A program made the translations under genes and the position numbers. From the NCBI GenBank assembly GCA_947471745.1, contig CANJKZ010000509.1:332501-396500 (forward strand): a DNA stretch of 64,000 nucleotides, given 5' to 3'. The notes under the pieces are model-generated. The model had not been told where the DNA came from. It ran no database searches and saw only the letters and a list, made by a program, of their open reading frames with translations. This document shows, piece by piece, positions 43,267 to 54,449 of this stretch (within the stretch, counting starts at the first letter, position 1; the number at the start of each line of letters is the position of its first letter). Source of the DNA: Closterium sp. Naga37s-1 (Eukaryota; Streptophyta; Zygnematophyceae; Desmidiales; Closteriaceae).

Positions 43267-43707
43267 TTACGACAACTCAATCTCATCATCCTTGAAATGA
43301 ACAAAGAACTTCTTCTTGGCTCCATTGACCTCAATCTCGAACGCCACCTTGTACGGTAAGTTCGCTGACACAGGAGTTCCCTTGTACACTCCAAGGACGT
43401 CCTTCACAGTCCCTTCCGTTCCTTCCAAATCAAACTCCTTCACCCCTGGCACATGAAAGACCTTCACGGATTGGGACACCCGCACCTTGTCGCCCACAGC
43501 TACCTTGTTGTGCTCGCTGGCAGGCCCACCACCCAATTGAACGGCGACCTCGGCACGGGCACCACGCTTCAACGAGGGAGCCGCACGTCGAGCAGACGGG
43601 AACGACCGAAGCGTAGACGACGACGCGACAGCTTGCCGAAAGCCTGTGACTGAAGAAAGAGACTGAGCCACCAAAGTGGTCGAGGCAATGGATAGTGCGC
43701 AAGCCAT
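43267..43707 (-). CDS. FTRV: Ferredoxin-thioredoxin reductase, variable chain (chloroplast)
   Basis: Single exon, 146 aa from the ATG at 43707. The frame is open further upstream without a better start. Residues 1 to about 55 (MACALSIASTTLVAQ, Ser/Ala/Arg-rich) look like a chloroplast transit peptide. The mature part carries the family's SH3-like beta barrel: VAVGDKVRVSQSVKVFHVPG, EFDLEGTEGTVKDVLGVYKG, SANLPYKVAFEI and FFVHFKDDEIE. In the known enzyme this subunit pairs with the catalytic Fe-S chain, and the complex passes electrons from photosynthetic ferredoxin to thioredoxins in the stroma. The length is normal and there is no intron. The nearest neighbours are CUL1 (same strand) and the Gypsy insertion about 1.5 kb upstream of its start, so the insertion may lie near the promoter. 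Confidence 0.95.
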   Translation of the reverse strand: MACALSIASTTLVAQSLSSVTGFRQAVASSSTLRSFPSARRAAPSLKRGARAEVAVQLGGGPASEHNKVAVGDKVRVSQSVKVFHVPGVKEFDLEGTEGTVKDVLGVYKGTPVSANLPYKVAFEIEVNGAKKKFFVHFKDDEIELS

Positions 43708-44224
43708 CGCAGAGAAACTACAATAAAGAGATTGCAGGTAAGACGAGCCGCTGTCTGAAGCACCCCCCAACCGCCTCAAAGGAACCTGCTGGAAACTAGC
43801 GTGTAGGACAATAGGCCTAAGAAGCGACTGTGTGGGAGGGAACCTGATGATGGCTGGGGTCAGGTAGGTAGTGTGTGCAAGGTATTCTTTTTTACCTTCC
43901 TGCAAGAATGCTCGTGGTGGCAGTGTGGTACGAGTCGAACGGTACACGTGTTTGTGACCCCAGCCATTTTCCTAGAGACGCCTTCACGAATTCCAGAAAT
44001 GCTCCTGCTGTGTCAGCGTCTAGTAGACGTGGCATAAAATTCAGCCCACCTGTTCGTGGACCTGCCCACGTAGCGGATGAGCCTGCCACGCGGGATCAGT
44101 TTTTGGTGGACCATTCATTGGTAAATGTCGAAATGGGGCCACTCCCCACATCAAGGAAACGCGTCTTCGCTATGGAGCTGCAGTGTCGCTAACGAAACCC
44201 ACCTCAAGCCAAAAATATTATCCT
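43708..44224. other. FTRV upstream region
   Basis: Contains the promoter and 5' leader of FTRV on the minus strand. No other coding or repeat feature was supported before the triplicated block begins at 44225. Confidence 0.5.
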
Positions 44225-45235
44225 GGAAAACTTTACAATAACTGTGTCACTAGGTTTTGCTGTGCTATAAAGGGTTTGGGTTGCTAGAGATTCCACCACT
44301 GTATGCCCTAATCAGCTATTGATTCCGTTTGTGACTGTTTTTATTTTCGTAGCACTTTATGGTTGTTATTCTTTCTTGTTGCTGTGTGGCTTCTTATTCC
44401 CCTTCTTGTCCCTTTTCTGTCGCAAAAAAAATACAAGTCATTTTATGCAGAGCCTTACTGTTACCATAGCCCTTTTGCTGTTTCTTGTTGTTACGAGTGC
44501 AATTGAGTGAACGAACGAGAATTGCACCATCGAAGCAAGAGTACAATGAGCGAAGGCATGAGGAAAACTTTACAATAACTGTGTCACTAGGTTTTGCTGT
44601 GCTATAAAGGGTTTGGGTTGCTAGAGATTCCACCACTGTATGCCCTAATCAGCTATTGATTCCGTTTGTGACTGTTTTTATTTTCGTAACACTTTATGGT
44701 TGTTATTCTTTGTTGTTGCTGTGTGGCTTCTTATTCCCCTTCTTGTCCCTTTTCTGTCGCAAAAAAAATACAAGTCATTTTATGCAGAGCCTTACTGTTA
44801 CCATAGCCCTTTTGCTGTTTCTTGTTGTTACGAGTGCAATTGAGTGAACGAACGAGAATTGCACCATCGAAGCAAGAGTACAATGAGCGAAGGCATGAGG
44901 AAAACTTTACAATAACTGTGTCACTAGGTTTTGCTGTGCTATAAAGGGTTTGGGTTGCTAGAGATTCCACCACTGTATGCCCTAATCAGCTATTGATTCC
45001 GTTTGTGACTGTTTTATTTTCGTAGCACTTTATGGTTGTTATTCTTTGTTGTTGCTGTGTGGCTTCTTATTCCCCTTCTTGTCCCTTTTCTGTCGCAAAA
45101 AAAATACAAGTCATTTTATGCAGAGCCTTGCTGTTACCATAGCCCTTTTGCTGTTTCTTGTTGTTACGAGTGCAATTGAGTGAACGAACGAGAATTGCAC
45201 CATCGAAGCAAGAGTACAATGAGCGAAGGCATGAG
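44225..45235. repeat. Triplicated 337-bp block spanning host DNA and the Gypsy LTR start
   Basis: Three head-to-tail copies (44225, 44562, 44899; period 337, the third copy 1 bp shorter). Each has about 263 bp of host flank ending TTTCTTGT, then the first 74 bases of the Gypsy LTR (TGTTACGAGTGCAATTGAGT through GGCATGAG). Only the third copy continues into the full LTR. The duplication therefore happened after Gypsy inserted, and it copied the host-element junction. The copies are nearly identical (a few substitutions such as GTAG/GTAA), so it is recent. Small frames in each copy are not genes. Confidence 0.95.
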
Positions 45236-45282
45236 CGAAGAATATATAGCGAAACTACAGTGGTAACGGTAATGGACTGTGG

Positions 45283-45406
45283 TATCAAAGTACTAAACAG
45301 GAATGGATGAATTATGAAAGAGTTTGGTACAAATATGAAACCCTAGAATGGGCTGTACCCCATATTGACTACCCCACTACAGCCTAAACATATATATCAT
45401 TTGACA
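45283..45406 (-). repeat. 3' LTR of the nested Copia element
   Basis: 124-bp LTR. The minus-strand ends TGTCAAA and TTTGATA form an imperfect terminal inverted repeat. No second full copy is present in the element. Confidence 0.8.
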
Positions 45407-45631
45407 CACCCCCATAGGCGAAGTGGGGGAGAACAAGGGGTCACAAGACCAGTCAAGAAACAAAGCAAGCTCAGGGTGGATCACAACGTCACCACACAAT
45501 CTGAGCACAAGCAAAGGGCCACAAGGCCAGTCTGCATGCAGAGATATATATGCAAAAGCAACAGTACAGTGATCACTACCTAACAAGTGTAGGCATGCAG
45601 GTATACAATATAGATCACAGTACAGGCAAGG

Positions 45632-48600
45632 TCAAGAAGTAAGTAAGTGAGAAGACACAGGAACAAGGCCAAGTGCAGTACAGAAGCGCTGATGGTCACG
45701 AGGCGAAAGTGCCTTGGTGAACACGTCAGCAGTGTTGGCCTGAGAGGCCACGTAGGCAAGACGAAGCTGACCACGCTGCTGCAGCTCCCGAGCAAGGAAG
45801 TAGCGAAGAGCGATGTGCTTCGTTCTGTGCTCCAACCTCTGTTCGCGACACAAGGCAAGCATTGCCTTGTTATCGACGTACAGAACTGGAGGAGAACGAG
45901 GCACCTCCCCCAAGTCTGTCAGCAGGTAGGTGAGCCAACGCAGCTCCTGTGCAGCCATGGCCCCTGCGTAGATCTCAGCCTCACAGCTGGAGCTGAGAAC
46001 AGAAGAAGAGCGGGTAGACCGCCAAGAGACAGAACCGGAGCCAAGGCTGAAGGTGTAACCCTGAGACGACCGCTGCGTAGCCAGGTCGTCAACCCAAGAA
46101 GCGTCTGCGTGACCAGTGAGGACAACTGGACCCCGTCCTCCAAGCACGAGCCCCATGCCTGACGTACTGCACAAGTAACGCATCACCCTCTTAGCTGCCT
46201 TCCAGTGCTCTGGAAGGTGTCTCCCGGGCGCAACGTAGCGTCCCAGGATGCTGAGAGGGTAAGCGAGGTCAGGGCGAGTGCAGGTCATCAGGTACATGAG
46301 GCAGCCCACAAGCTCTGGATACGGGCCACTCGGCTCTACGGACTCATCCGAAGGCAGAGCTGAGAGCGAGTGACCAGTAGGCAGAGGAGTGGACTGTGGC
46401 GAGGAGAACTGGAAGTCGAAGCGCTGAAGGACCTGCTGCACCATGTGTGACTGGGTCAGGGTGATGGTGTGGCGTGCTCTGTCCCGAGTGATCTGCAAGC
46501 CAAGATAGCTGCGCAGCTCACCCAGGTCTGTGCACGTGTGTCTCTTCTGCAGCTCCGACTTCACTAGAGTCAGTGCCTCAGTGTCGGCAGTAGCAAAGAC
46601 CAAGTCGTCGACGTACACGAGGATGTAGAACGGCGGCAGTGAAGTGTCGGTGCGTAGAAACAGCGACGGGTCAGCAGTAGAAGGAGCAAACCCAAGAGCC
46701 GCAAGTGTAGTCCTCAGTGTGTCGTGCCACTCACGAGGTGCCTGGCGGAGACCGTAGACTGGCCGCCGGAGGCTCCACTGGGTACCAGGGGGAAACGACC
46801 CAGTGAAGCCAGGTGGGCGGCGCAGCCAGATCTCCTCGTGCAGGCTGCCCTGTAGAAAGGCTGTGCTAAAGTCAAGAGAGTGAAGCTCGTAGTCACGCTG
46901 AGCAGCGACGTGCAGCAGTACCCGAAGAGTGGTCATCTTCGGGGTGGGAGAGAAGGTCTGAAAGTAGTCAACTCCCTGCCACTGACTGAAGCCACGACCA
47001 ACGTAACGCGCCTTGAAGACAGGCGGAGAACCCGGCGGCCGCTTCACCCTGAAGATCCACATGCCATCGACAATGTTCGCCCCAGGTGGGGGAACCTCGT
47101 CGACGTAGGTGCCTGTGGACTTCCAGGAAGCCATCTCTGCGTCCATGGCTGCCTGCCACTGAGAGGAGTAGGGACCCTCAACCGCCTCTGCGTAAGAGCG
47201 CGGAGTCGGGATGTCTAGTGCATCCGGGTCTCCCTCAGGGGCAAGCAGCATGGACACGAGATGAGGTGAAGCAGCAGCCAGACACTGGAACTCCTCCTGC
47301 CTGTCCTCAAGGACGTCCGTGCCAAGGGCACACTCACCCCCGACGGACGGAGGACAGACACACTCAGACTCAGCAACAAGACTGGCAGCGTAGTCTAGAC
47401 GACAGCGAGCAGCAAAGTCGACAAGCTCGGCAACCAGCGCAGACGCAGCAGCAGACTCAAAGGAAGGGTCAGTGACAACAGTAGCCAGGAGACGCGTGAC
47501 AGTGGGACTAGCAGCACGAAGGGAGTCCGACTCCGGGTCAGCAAGGACAGGAAGAGAGGACTCAGGAGGAGACGGCAGAGGGGCACACTGAGGAGCAGTG
47601 GAAGGACGCAGAGTCATCCGGTGCGTGCCGGGGACAGGAGGAGAACGCTGACGCGAGCTACGACCACCAGTGCGAGCAGCACGGACAGGCGACGCAGGAC
47701 GAGACGCAGGCTCACGACGCTCGACAAGACCTCCTGTCGGACCAGCGTAAGGAGACGGAGCAGGCAGGGGGGAGGTAGGCTGTAGCTGAGACGGCGACAG
47801 GACATGCGGTGGACACTCTAAGGAAGGGGGTGGACTAAGAGAGGGCGGGAGACCAAGAACCTGCTGAAGGAGTGGAACGAAGTACGGCCGCAGCCGCTCA
47901 GCACCCCCAGAACCAGCAGGAGCACCTCCAGTAGTACCTCCAGCAGCTCCAGCACCAGCAGCACCAATAGCAGCACCACCAGCTCCACCGGCAGCTCTAG
48001 CAGCACCCCCAGCAGCTCCAGCACCAGCAGCACCAACAGCAGCACCACCAGCAGCTCCACCAGCTCCACCAGCAGCTCCAGTAGCACCTCCAGCAGCTCC
48101 AGCACCAGCAGCACCAACAGCAGCTCCACCAGCTCCACCGGCAGCTCCAGCAGCTCCAGCACCAGCAGCACCACCAGCAGCACCCTCAGAACCAGAACCA
48201 GCAGCGCCAAAGTCTCCAGCTGCAGGACCTGCAGCAGCCGCACCCCCAGGTCCGGAACCTCCAGCTCCAGCGTCTACAGCAGGACCTCCTCCAACACCAC
48301 CGGCCCCGGCAGCTCGAGTACCTCCAGTACGAGCACCTCCAGTGCCTGTGGTGTCAGCAGCACGAGTGTCGCCAGCTCCAGCAGCAGTACCGCCAACTCC
48401 AGGACGCCGTCGCAGTCGCTGACGAACCGCAAACCACTCCCGCAGCTCCGTTGGCGTAAGGGGCCGGCGAGAAATCGGTCCAGCTCCCTCCGGGACCTCA
48501 CTCACCGGCACAGCACCCCCAGGCTCCGCACCCTCCAGCACCTCACGGACCGGCACAGCACCCCCAGGCTCCGCACCCTCCAGTACCTCACGCACCGGCA

Positions 48601-48888
48601 CAGCACCCCCAGTCTCTAGACCCTCCAGCACCTCACGCAGTGGCTCAGCACCCCCAGACGCAGCACCTCGAGCAGTACCACCCTCAGCAGCACCTGAGTC
48701 ACTAGTGACATCGACAAGCTCAGCAAAGGGAGGCGGGTCTACCTGAGACACACCTGAAGGAGCAGGACCCTGGGGGGGAAGGGGGTCTACCGGAGGGGGA
48801 CCTGGAGTGAGGAAGAGCGGCGGGGGAGGGAGAGAACTTAGCCGTGACATGCACCGTCGCGTGACATGCACCGTCGCGTCATTTGACA
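45632..48888 (-). CDS. Copia RT-RNase H open frame (about 1085 codons)
   Basis: An intact minus-strand frame. Residues 20-60 are the proline-rich PPPVDPLPPQGPAPSGVSQ linker found between integrase and RT in plant-lineage Copia polyproteins. Residues 85-135 hold a 16-residue repeat (GGAVPVREVLEGAEP type). Residues 170-340 are Gly/Ala repeats. The RT begins near residue 570 (WQAAMDAEMASW, then VKRPPGSPPVFKARYVGRGF). It has ELHSLDFSTAFLQG, the catalytic YVDDL near 758 and SYLGLQI. RNase H follows from about 920 (HADASWVDDLATQRS, SSCEAEIYAG, VDNKAMLAL) and the frame ends near LSPRDHQRFC. There is no stop or frameshift, so this part is young, but integrase and gag are missing. Its first ATG uses a base of the target duplication, so the translation start is arbitrary. 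Confidence 0.9.
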
Positions 48889-49144
48889 TGTGGTTGTCGC
48901 GCGACGGGCTTGGGACTGGGGTTGGGAAAAAGTGTCGAAGCGGAGGCCCGGAGCGCGGGTTACCCGCCGAGCCGTGAGGTCGGGGTGCGATGTGCGAAGG
49001 TGGCGGGCGGATTGTCGATGCGAGGGTTGCGAGTGGTAACTGTGCTGACTGTGGCGCTACAGTGATGTACGCGTTGAGCAGGGATGCAAAGTAAGGAAAA
49101 GGAATTTTCCTTACACTACCCCCCCCCCCCTAAGGAGGTCCTCC

Positions 49145-50713
49145 TTACGAAAGTGCGTGTACATCCCTGAAATTTCGGCTGCGCATATACTCGGTGAGGA
49201 CGGGGTGGTTTTCAATTCTGTCCAGGGGAACCCAATTGTCTTCGGTGGGTGTACAGTCCTTCCAGCGGAGTAAGAACTCGATCCTTTGGGCTCCTCGAGG
49301 GTCGCGAACTCTGTGACTCAGGATTTTCTCGGGGGTGATGATTGGTTCAGTTGGTGGTCTTGTCATGCTGGCTGGGCGATTGCGTGGCAGTTGGCTCGTG
49401 GACGGGACGTAAGGGCGAAGTAGGCTGACGTGGAATGAGGGGCTGATGTACCAATCAGCAGGGAGGAGGAGGTGGGCGGTGACGGGTGTAAGCATGTGGC
49501 TTATGCGAAATGGCCCGCAGTATCAGGGGCGGAGTTTCGGGGTGATGGGCAGTCGGAGGTTCTGAGTGTCAAGTAAAACTAAGTCGTCGGGCTGGTAAGT
49601 GACAGGTCTGCGGTGGCGGTCGGCGTTGCGTTTAGCGATGATGTTCGATTTTTTTATTGCGTCTACTGCCCGGGTCCGTGCTGCTTGTAATATTTCGGCG
49701 AACTGTTGTGCTCGTGGTACTGGGTTGTCGGGATTCGAGGTCATGGGTACTGTCGGGTCTTGTCCGTAGTTTAGGTAAAATGGTGACTGTTGGGTCGTGG
49801 CGGATGGCGAGTTGTTGTACGCGAATTCGATTAGTGGCAGTTGCTGTTCCCACGTGGTCGGGTCGTCACACGTGGCCCTGATGAGCTGTTCCATGGTCTG
49901 ATTTGTCCGTTCTGTCTGTCCGTCGGTTTCGGGGTGGTATGATGAACTGAACTGTAGTCGCTTGCCGAACTGCTGCCACAGGTTCCGCCAGAAGTTGCTG
50001 GTGAATTTCGTGTCGCGGTCGCTGATGATCACGGCTGGTATCCCGTGCAGTCGAACGACGGTGGAGATGAAGAGGCGTGCTGTTTCTTCGGCTGTGATTG
50101 ATTTTTTGCAGGCTGCGAAATGTGCCATTTTCGTCAGTCGATCGACGACGACCAGGATCGCGTCGTTCCCACTCGCCCCGGCTGGTAACCCCGTGACGAA
50201 GTCCATCGTCACCTGCTGCGAAGCACGCTCTGGGGGTGGTATCGGCTGCAACTGTCCCGCCGGCCGCTGTCGTGATGATTTCATGAGCTGACAAGTGGGA
50301 CACGATGCCACGTGTCGTTGTACGTCGGTCAACATTTCGGGCCAGTAATAATACCGCTGCAGCTGCTGCCGTGTTTTTTCTACTCCGAAATGCCCCGAGG
50401 TAACTCCGTCATGTACCTCCTGTAACAGTAATTCCCGTAGCATTGTATACCCAGGCACCCAAATGCGGTCAGTCCCGGTTTTTACGTAATAGACTCCCTT
50501 TGCTGCTGCGAACTGCTGCGAATTTCCTCCTGTGAAGAATGGATCCGTTTGGTACCCGTGGGTGAATAGGCCTGTCAGTAGCGGGCTTGTCTGGGCGAGT
50601 AGTATTGCGTGGATCTGGGCAGTGGGGCGGTGTGGGTCGGCGATGCGCAAGACGGGCGGTGAACAGAGAACATTTTTCAGGGCAGAGAAGGCAGCTGCTC
50701 TTTCTCCCCCCAC
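49145..50713 (-). pseudogene. Gypsy integrase and chromodomain, with one stop
   Basis: The minus-strand frame 50713-49523 carries the zinc-binding part of integrase (HDGVTSGHFG, SCPTCQLMKS) and the catalytic D-D-E residues (VTMDFVTGLP, IISDRDTKF, YHPETDGQTERTNQ). It ends at a TGA where related elements read KLRP-x-YCGPFRI, consistent with a CGA to TGA change. The frame continues to 49145 with a chromodomain (EFLLRWKDCTPTEDNWVPLD). Before integrase only the first RNase H residues (AAFSALKNVLCSPPVLRIAD) remain, joined to the post-RNase H linker, so about 120 residues of RNase H are missing. Chromodomains in this family are known to direct insertion to particular chromatin. Confidence 0.9.
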
Positions 50714-52392
50714 GTAAAAGCGACCCCCTTCCGTAGTAACTCCGTCAGTGGGGCAGTTAACCGTGCCATATCGGGGAGGAACCGACGCACATAATTAACG
50801 AACCCTAAAAAGCTCTGCAGCTCCGTGATGTTCGTCGGGGGATGCCACGCTTTTACCGTATCCAGCTTCTTTGGGTCGATTTCAACTCCAGCCTCCGAAA
50901 TAACGTGCCCCAAAAATTCTAACCTATCCTGGAAGAACTCGCACTTGGAACCCTTGGTCAGTAATCTGTGCTCGTCTAAAACCTTAAACACTGCTTCCAG
51001 ATCTGCTAAGTGCTGCTGCTTATCCCGACTGTACACTAGAATGTCGTCGAGGTAAACTATTACACATTTATCTAAGAGCGGCCTAAATGCCTCGTTCATG
51101 GTCATCTGAAAAGTCGCCGGTGCGTTGGTCAGCCCGAATGGCATCACAGTGTACTCGAACGACCCGTACCTAGTCCTGAAAGCTGTTTTGGCGCAGTCCG
51201 ATGGTTCGACCCTAATCTGATGGTAACCTCCCCGTAAATCTATTTTCGAAAAAACCCGTGCTGTTCGCAGTTGGTCGATCAGTTCGTCGGCGCGGGGAAT
51301 GGGGTACCGCGACTTGACTGTTACCCTGTTCAGTGCTCTGTAGTCGATACACATGCGAAAACCTCCGTCTTTTTTCGGCGTGAATAGTATCGGTGCGGCG
51401 AACGGTGACGAGCTCGGTCTGATGAATTTTTTCTCTAACAGGTAATCTAGCTGCTTCCTTAGTTCGTCGAGCTTGGGATGTGTCAGTCTGAACTGGCGCT
51501 GTACGGTTGGCTGTGCCCCCGGTTCTAATTCGATTCGGTGGTCATGTGCTCGCTGAGGTGGCAGTCCTTCCGGTAAGTCGTCGGGGAAAATCCCGGGGTA
51601 TCGTTTCAACAGTTCCTGTAATTCAGGCGGTACGGCTGCCAGCAGTTTCTTGAAATCACTCGGGTGCTCCGCTTCCTCTATTACTGCGATGTCTACTGCG
51701 TACACGTCAGCTCCAGCAGCGACAGCCCGTTTCATTGTGATGGCGTTGACGTGTACCGTTGAAGACTCGGGCGACTGCCAGCGAGGTAGCTCGACCCAGT
51801 TACCACTACTTCGCACGGTGCAGCTACCCGTCGTCCAGTCAATTCGCGGGTTATACCGTCGCAGCCAATCACGTCCCAGTAAAATATCGTGCCCATCCAG
51901 TGTCGTTGCGAGCATTTCCTGTGTAAACCCGAAAGTTCCCCCGCAGCGGACTTTGACTCTTTCTACCTTTTCCCGTATGGCCAGTGGCGTGCCGTCGACT
52001 AAGCGTGCGTCTATCTCCGGTAAACAACGGCTAAGTGTCAGTTGCAGTTTTCGTGCGGTTGCGGTATTAACTAAACTGTGGCTTGCTCCTCCGTCGATAA
52101 AAATCTTCACTGCTGCTCCCTGTATTTTCCCGTGGATCAGTAGTGAGCAATCCGTCGGTGTACCCTCCTTATTCGTCCGAGTCCGATCGATAGCATGAAT
52201 CGGTACTGTGACTCGGTGAGGGTCGGTGGGGTTGGGCGAGCAGGCAGTCTCGTCAGTAGTTGGCCCGATTCCTACTGACTGCTGGCGTTTCCCTGCTTTA
52301 GAGACTCCCTCCCCTGCTCTGCTCCGCGGCGCCTTAGCTCCTCTGGGCATTCGCTCTTGCGATGGCCCGGCCTGTTGCAAGCAAAGCAGCAC
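50677..52392 (-). pseudogene. Gypsy protease-reverse transcriptase frame
   Basis: A 571-codon minus-strand frame lying -1 relative to gag and overlapping its zinc-knuckle end by about 120 bases, fitting gag-pol frameshifting. It contains the protease (FIDGGASHSLV in place of the usual D-S/T-G, then DILLGRDWL). RT follows (FTPKKDGGFRMCIDYRALN, RVFSKIDLRGGYHQIRV, MPFGLTNAPATFQ, catalytic YLDDILVYS, LEFLGHVISEAG, LQSFLGFVNYVRRF). The frame is lost in a G run at 50706-50711 by a single missing base; the next frame continues with the residual RNase H start and integrase. Confidence 0.9.
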
Positions 52393-53450
52393 CCCTTAAA
52401 CGGTGCGGCAGCTGCATTCGTCGCAACAGCGTGTACAGTGGCGTGCTCGATCGGTCCCCGAGGACGATGTCCATAGTAGGACCCCGGTCTCGGACGGCGT
52501 AAAATGTCGATTTTCTCGGCGAGCGCGAGAATCTCGTTGAAGTTCGAGAGCCCGCGTAGCATGATTTCGTGCGAGATGTCCGGCTTCAGCCCTCCGACGT
52601 AACGGTCCACCCGCTCCGCTTCGTGCATGTAGCCGACTTGCTCGCATAATGCGAGAAAACCACTCGTATAGTCTTGAACCGATCCAAGCTGCCGCCAAGT
52701 GCGCAATATCTGACGCGCCGAAATAGAAGCCGCGATTGGCTCGAAGCGCGCCCGAAGCCCTGCGCACCACGCATCCCACGTGCTGTATTGGGCGGTCTCG
52801 CAGAATGAACTCCAGGTGATAGCTGGGCCCGTGGGCCCTTCCTCTTGCGACGGTGGCTCGTAGGCGCGTGGCGACGTCACGATGACTCGCCACCAGTCCA
52901 TGGCGGGGCCCCTTAGCAGCGAAACGGCATACCGAATCTTCGCTGCGTCCGACTCGACGTAATTCGCGTCGAAGAAGACGTTCATCGTGAAGACCCACGA
53001 TTGAACCGTCGGACCTCCACGCTGGCTCGGGTCGAAGCAGGGCGGGCGTTGCGGCTTGAGTGGCATTGGTGCCATAATGGTCTGTTCGCCACTTGTCGCC
53101 GCGAACTCCACGTGTCGACGGGCTTCGCGAGGCTCCCGCGGGCTTGGTGCGACCCTGTTTCCTCCCATGCCAGGCATCGGCTAGGCGGCGCCATCGCTGG
53201 CTGCGCCTGAGCGCTGTCCCACGCTGTTGTTTTGTGTTGGTGTGCCGGACGAGATGACGATCGGCTCGTCTGATTGTGCAGATGCATTTGTCGGTGCATG
53301 TGGTGGCGCTGGAGTGTTCATCGTTGATTGCTGACGCGCGGAGTCACGTTCCGCCGTGAGCGTCGCAATTTCGAGCGCCGAATCTTCAAGTTGGCGCACC
53401 AGACGGTCGAGCTGCTCCTGCGTCAATGTGGCGAGCGTGAATTCGGCCAT
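52272..53450 (-). pseudogene. Gypsy gag frame interrupted by an amber codon
   Basis: From the ATG at 53450 (MAEFTLATLTQEQLDRLVRQ, a coiled-coil-like start) the frame meets TAG at 53181-53183 and then continues in the same frame to 52272. It has a capsid-like region (SWVFTMNVFFDANYVES, WDAWCAGLRARFEP) and a CCHC knuckle (CFACNRPGHRKSEC). The amber could be a mutation or a read-through signal. Since pol already lies in another frame and other defects exist, mutation is more likely. Confidence 0.85.
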
Positions 53451-53632
53451 GGCGGGGGTGTCGGGCGAGCTCAGCGAGAGCCTCGGTCGTGGCCGTGCGT
53501 GCTTACGAGAGAGCACTACGAGCGGCGGTGCTGTGTCGCTGAGAGACGTCTACCCCCCCCAAAAATTGAGATAGTGGGGAAACGAAGGTGTGGGTGCGGT
53601 CCGAGAGGAGATCGTAGGCTCTGAATACCAAG

Positions 53633-53975
53633 TGTTACGAGTGCAATTGAGTGAACGAACGAGAATTGCACTATCGAAGCAAGAGTACAATGAGCGAAGG
53701 CATGAGCGAAGAATATATAGCGAAACTACAGTGGTAACGGTAATGGACTGTGGTTGTCGCGCGACGGGCCTGGGACTGAGGTTGGGAAAAAGTGTCGAAG
53801 CGGAGGCCCGGAGCGCGGGTTACCCGCCGAGCCGTGAGGTCGGGGTGCGATGTGCGAAGGTGGCGGGCGGATTGTCGATGCGAGGGTTGCGAGTGGTAAC
53901 GGTGCTGACTGTGGTGCTACAGTGATGTACGCGTTCAGCAGGGATGCGAAGTAAGGAAAAGGAATTTTCCTTACA
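53633..53975 (-). repeat. 5' LTR of the Gypsy element
   Basis: 343-bp LTR, TGTTACGAG to CCTTACA on the plus strand. It contains AATATATAGC, a possible TATA-like core. Its outer edge meets the target duplication CTTGT. Confidence 0.95.
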
Positions 53976-53980
53976 CTTGT

Positions 53981-54449
53981 CTACAATGACTGTTCTTTTT
54001 CCCGCGTCTTTACAGATTTCCTAGCAAGAGTGATGCTATGGTCTGACTGACCGTCACGTTGACACCCACCCTTCCCTTCTGCCCTCGAATTCATCGCTGC
54101 AATCCCGTTCCCCTTGTCACCTTGGGCACTCATCCCGGTGCGCGACATTTCAAATTCTCAAGTTGAGAAATCTCCACCACCTCTCCTGCCTGCCTCCCTT
54201 ATCGAACCCTCTCGTCGCTGCCTCGCGCGTTCGCCTCTGTCGCTCTCTTACTCCCCCTCCCACGCCATCAGCACCACGTGTCGCGCGTTATCTACTCGTA
54301 TTTTCGAGGGCTGTCGGTAGGCAGTAGGTGAGGCGCGACTGCTGGCGAGTATAATATTGTTTTCCGCAATCCCTTTTGTGACAGCAATTGTTGCGTCGCA
54401 CACAGTTTTGCTGTCGTTACACGTTGCAGCGGCTGGTGGCTGATCCGCC
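53981..54449. other. Gypsy right flank and PHD-gene 5' region
   Basis: Host sequence from the Gypsy target duplication to the start codon of the PHD-finger gene. It is CT-rich with no supported element; it probably contains the promoter of that gene. Confidence 0.5.

Larger units (their letters stand above)
45283..48888 (-). mobile_element. Copia element nested in the Gypsy LTR, 5'-truncated
   Basis: A 3606-bp insertion flanked by the perfect 5-bp duplication TGTGG (45278-45282 and 48889-48893). Removing it restores the Gypsy LTR exactly. In minus orientation it starts TGTCAAATGA and ends with a 124-bp LTR (45283-45406) that starts with the same ten bases and ends TTTGATA in place of the expected TTTGACA. 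A full 5' LTR, gag, protease and integrase are absent: the sequence passes within about 60 bases from the terminus into the linker before RT. A purine tract (CTATGGGGGTG on the minus strand) lies next to the 3' LTR and matches the TRIM at 27.75 kb. Correct ends with target duplication but no 5' LTR imply integration of an already deleted copy or a later precise deletion. Confidence 0.9.
45162..53975 (-). mobile_element. Ty3/Gypsy chromovirus-type LTR retrotransposon (defective)
   Basis: Read on the minus strand. The 5' LTR is 53633-53975 (343 bp). The 3' LTR starts at 45162 and ends at 49115 but is split by a nested Copia element; 45162-45282 plus 48894-49115 is again exactly 343 bp. About seven bases differ between LTRs. 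The 5-bp target duplication CTTGT is at 45157-45161 and 53976-53980. A tRNA-Met-like primer site (TGGTATTCAGAGCC, one extra base) follows the 5' LTR, and a long G run lies before the 3' LTR. Domain order is gag with zinc knuckle, protease, RT, (RNase H largely missing), integrase, chromodomain. Defects are an in-frame amber in gag, a lost base in a G run after RT, loss of RNase H, and a TGA before the chromodomain. It cannot move by itself. Confidence 0.95.

Noticed and set aside
54155..54172. TTCTCAAGTTGAGAA, a possible further member of the palindrome class
   Set aside because: The arms are in the opposite order (CTCAA then TTGAG) with a one-base centre, and no flanking duplication is seen.
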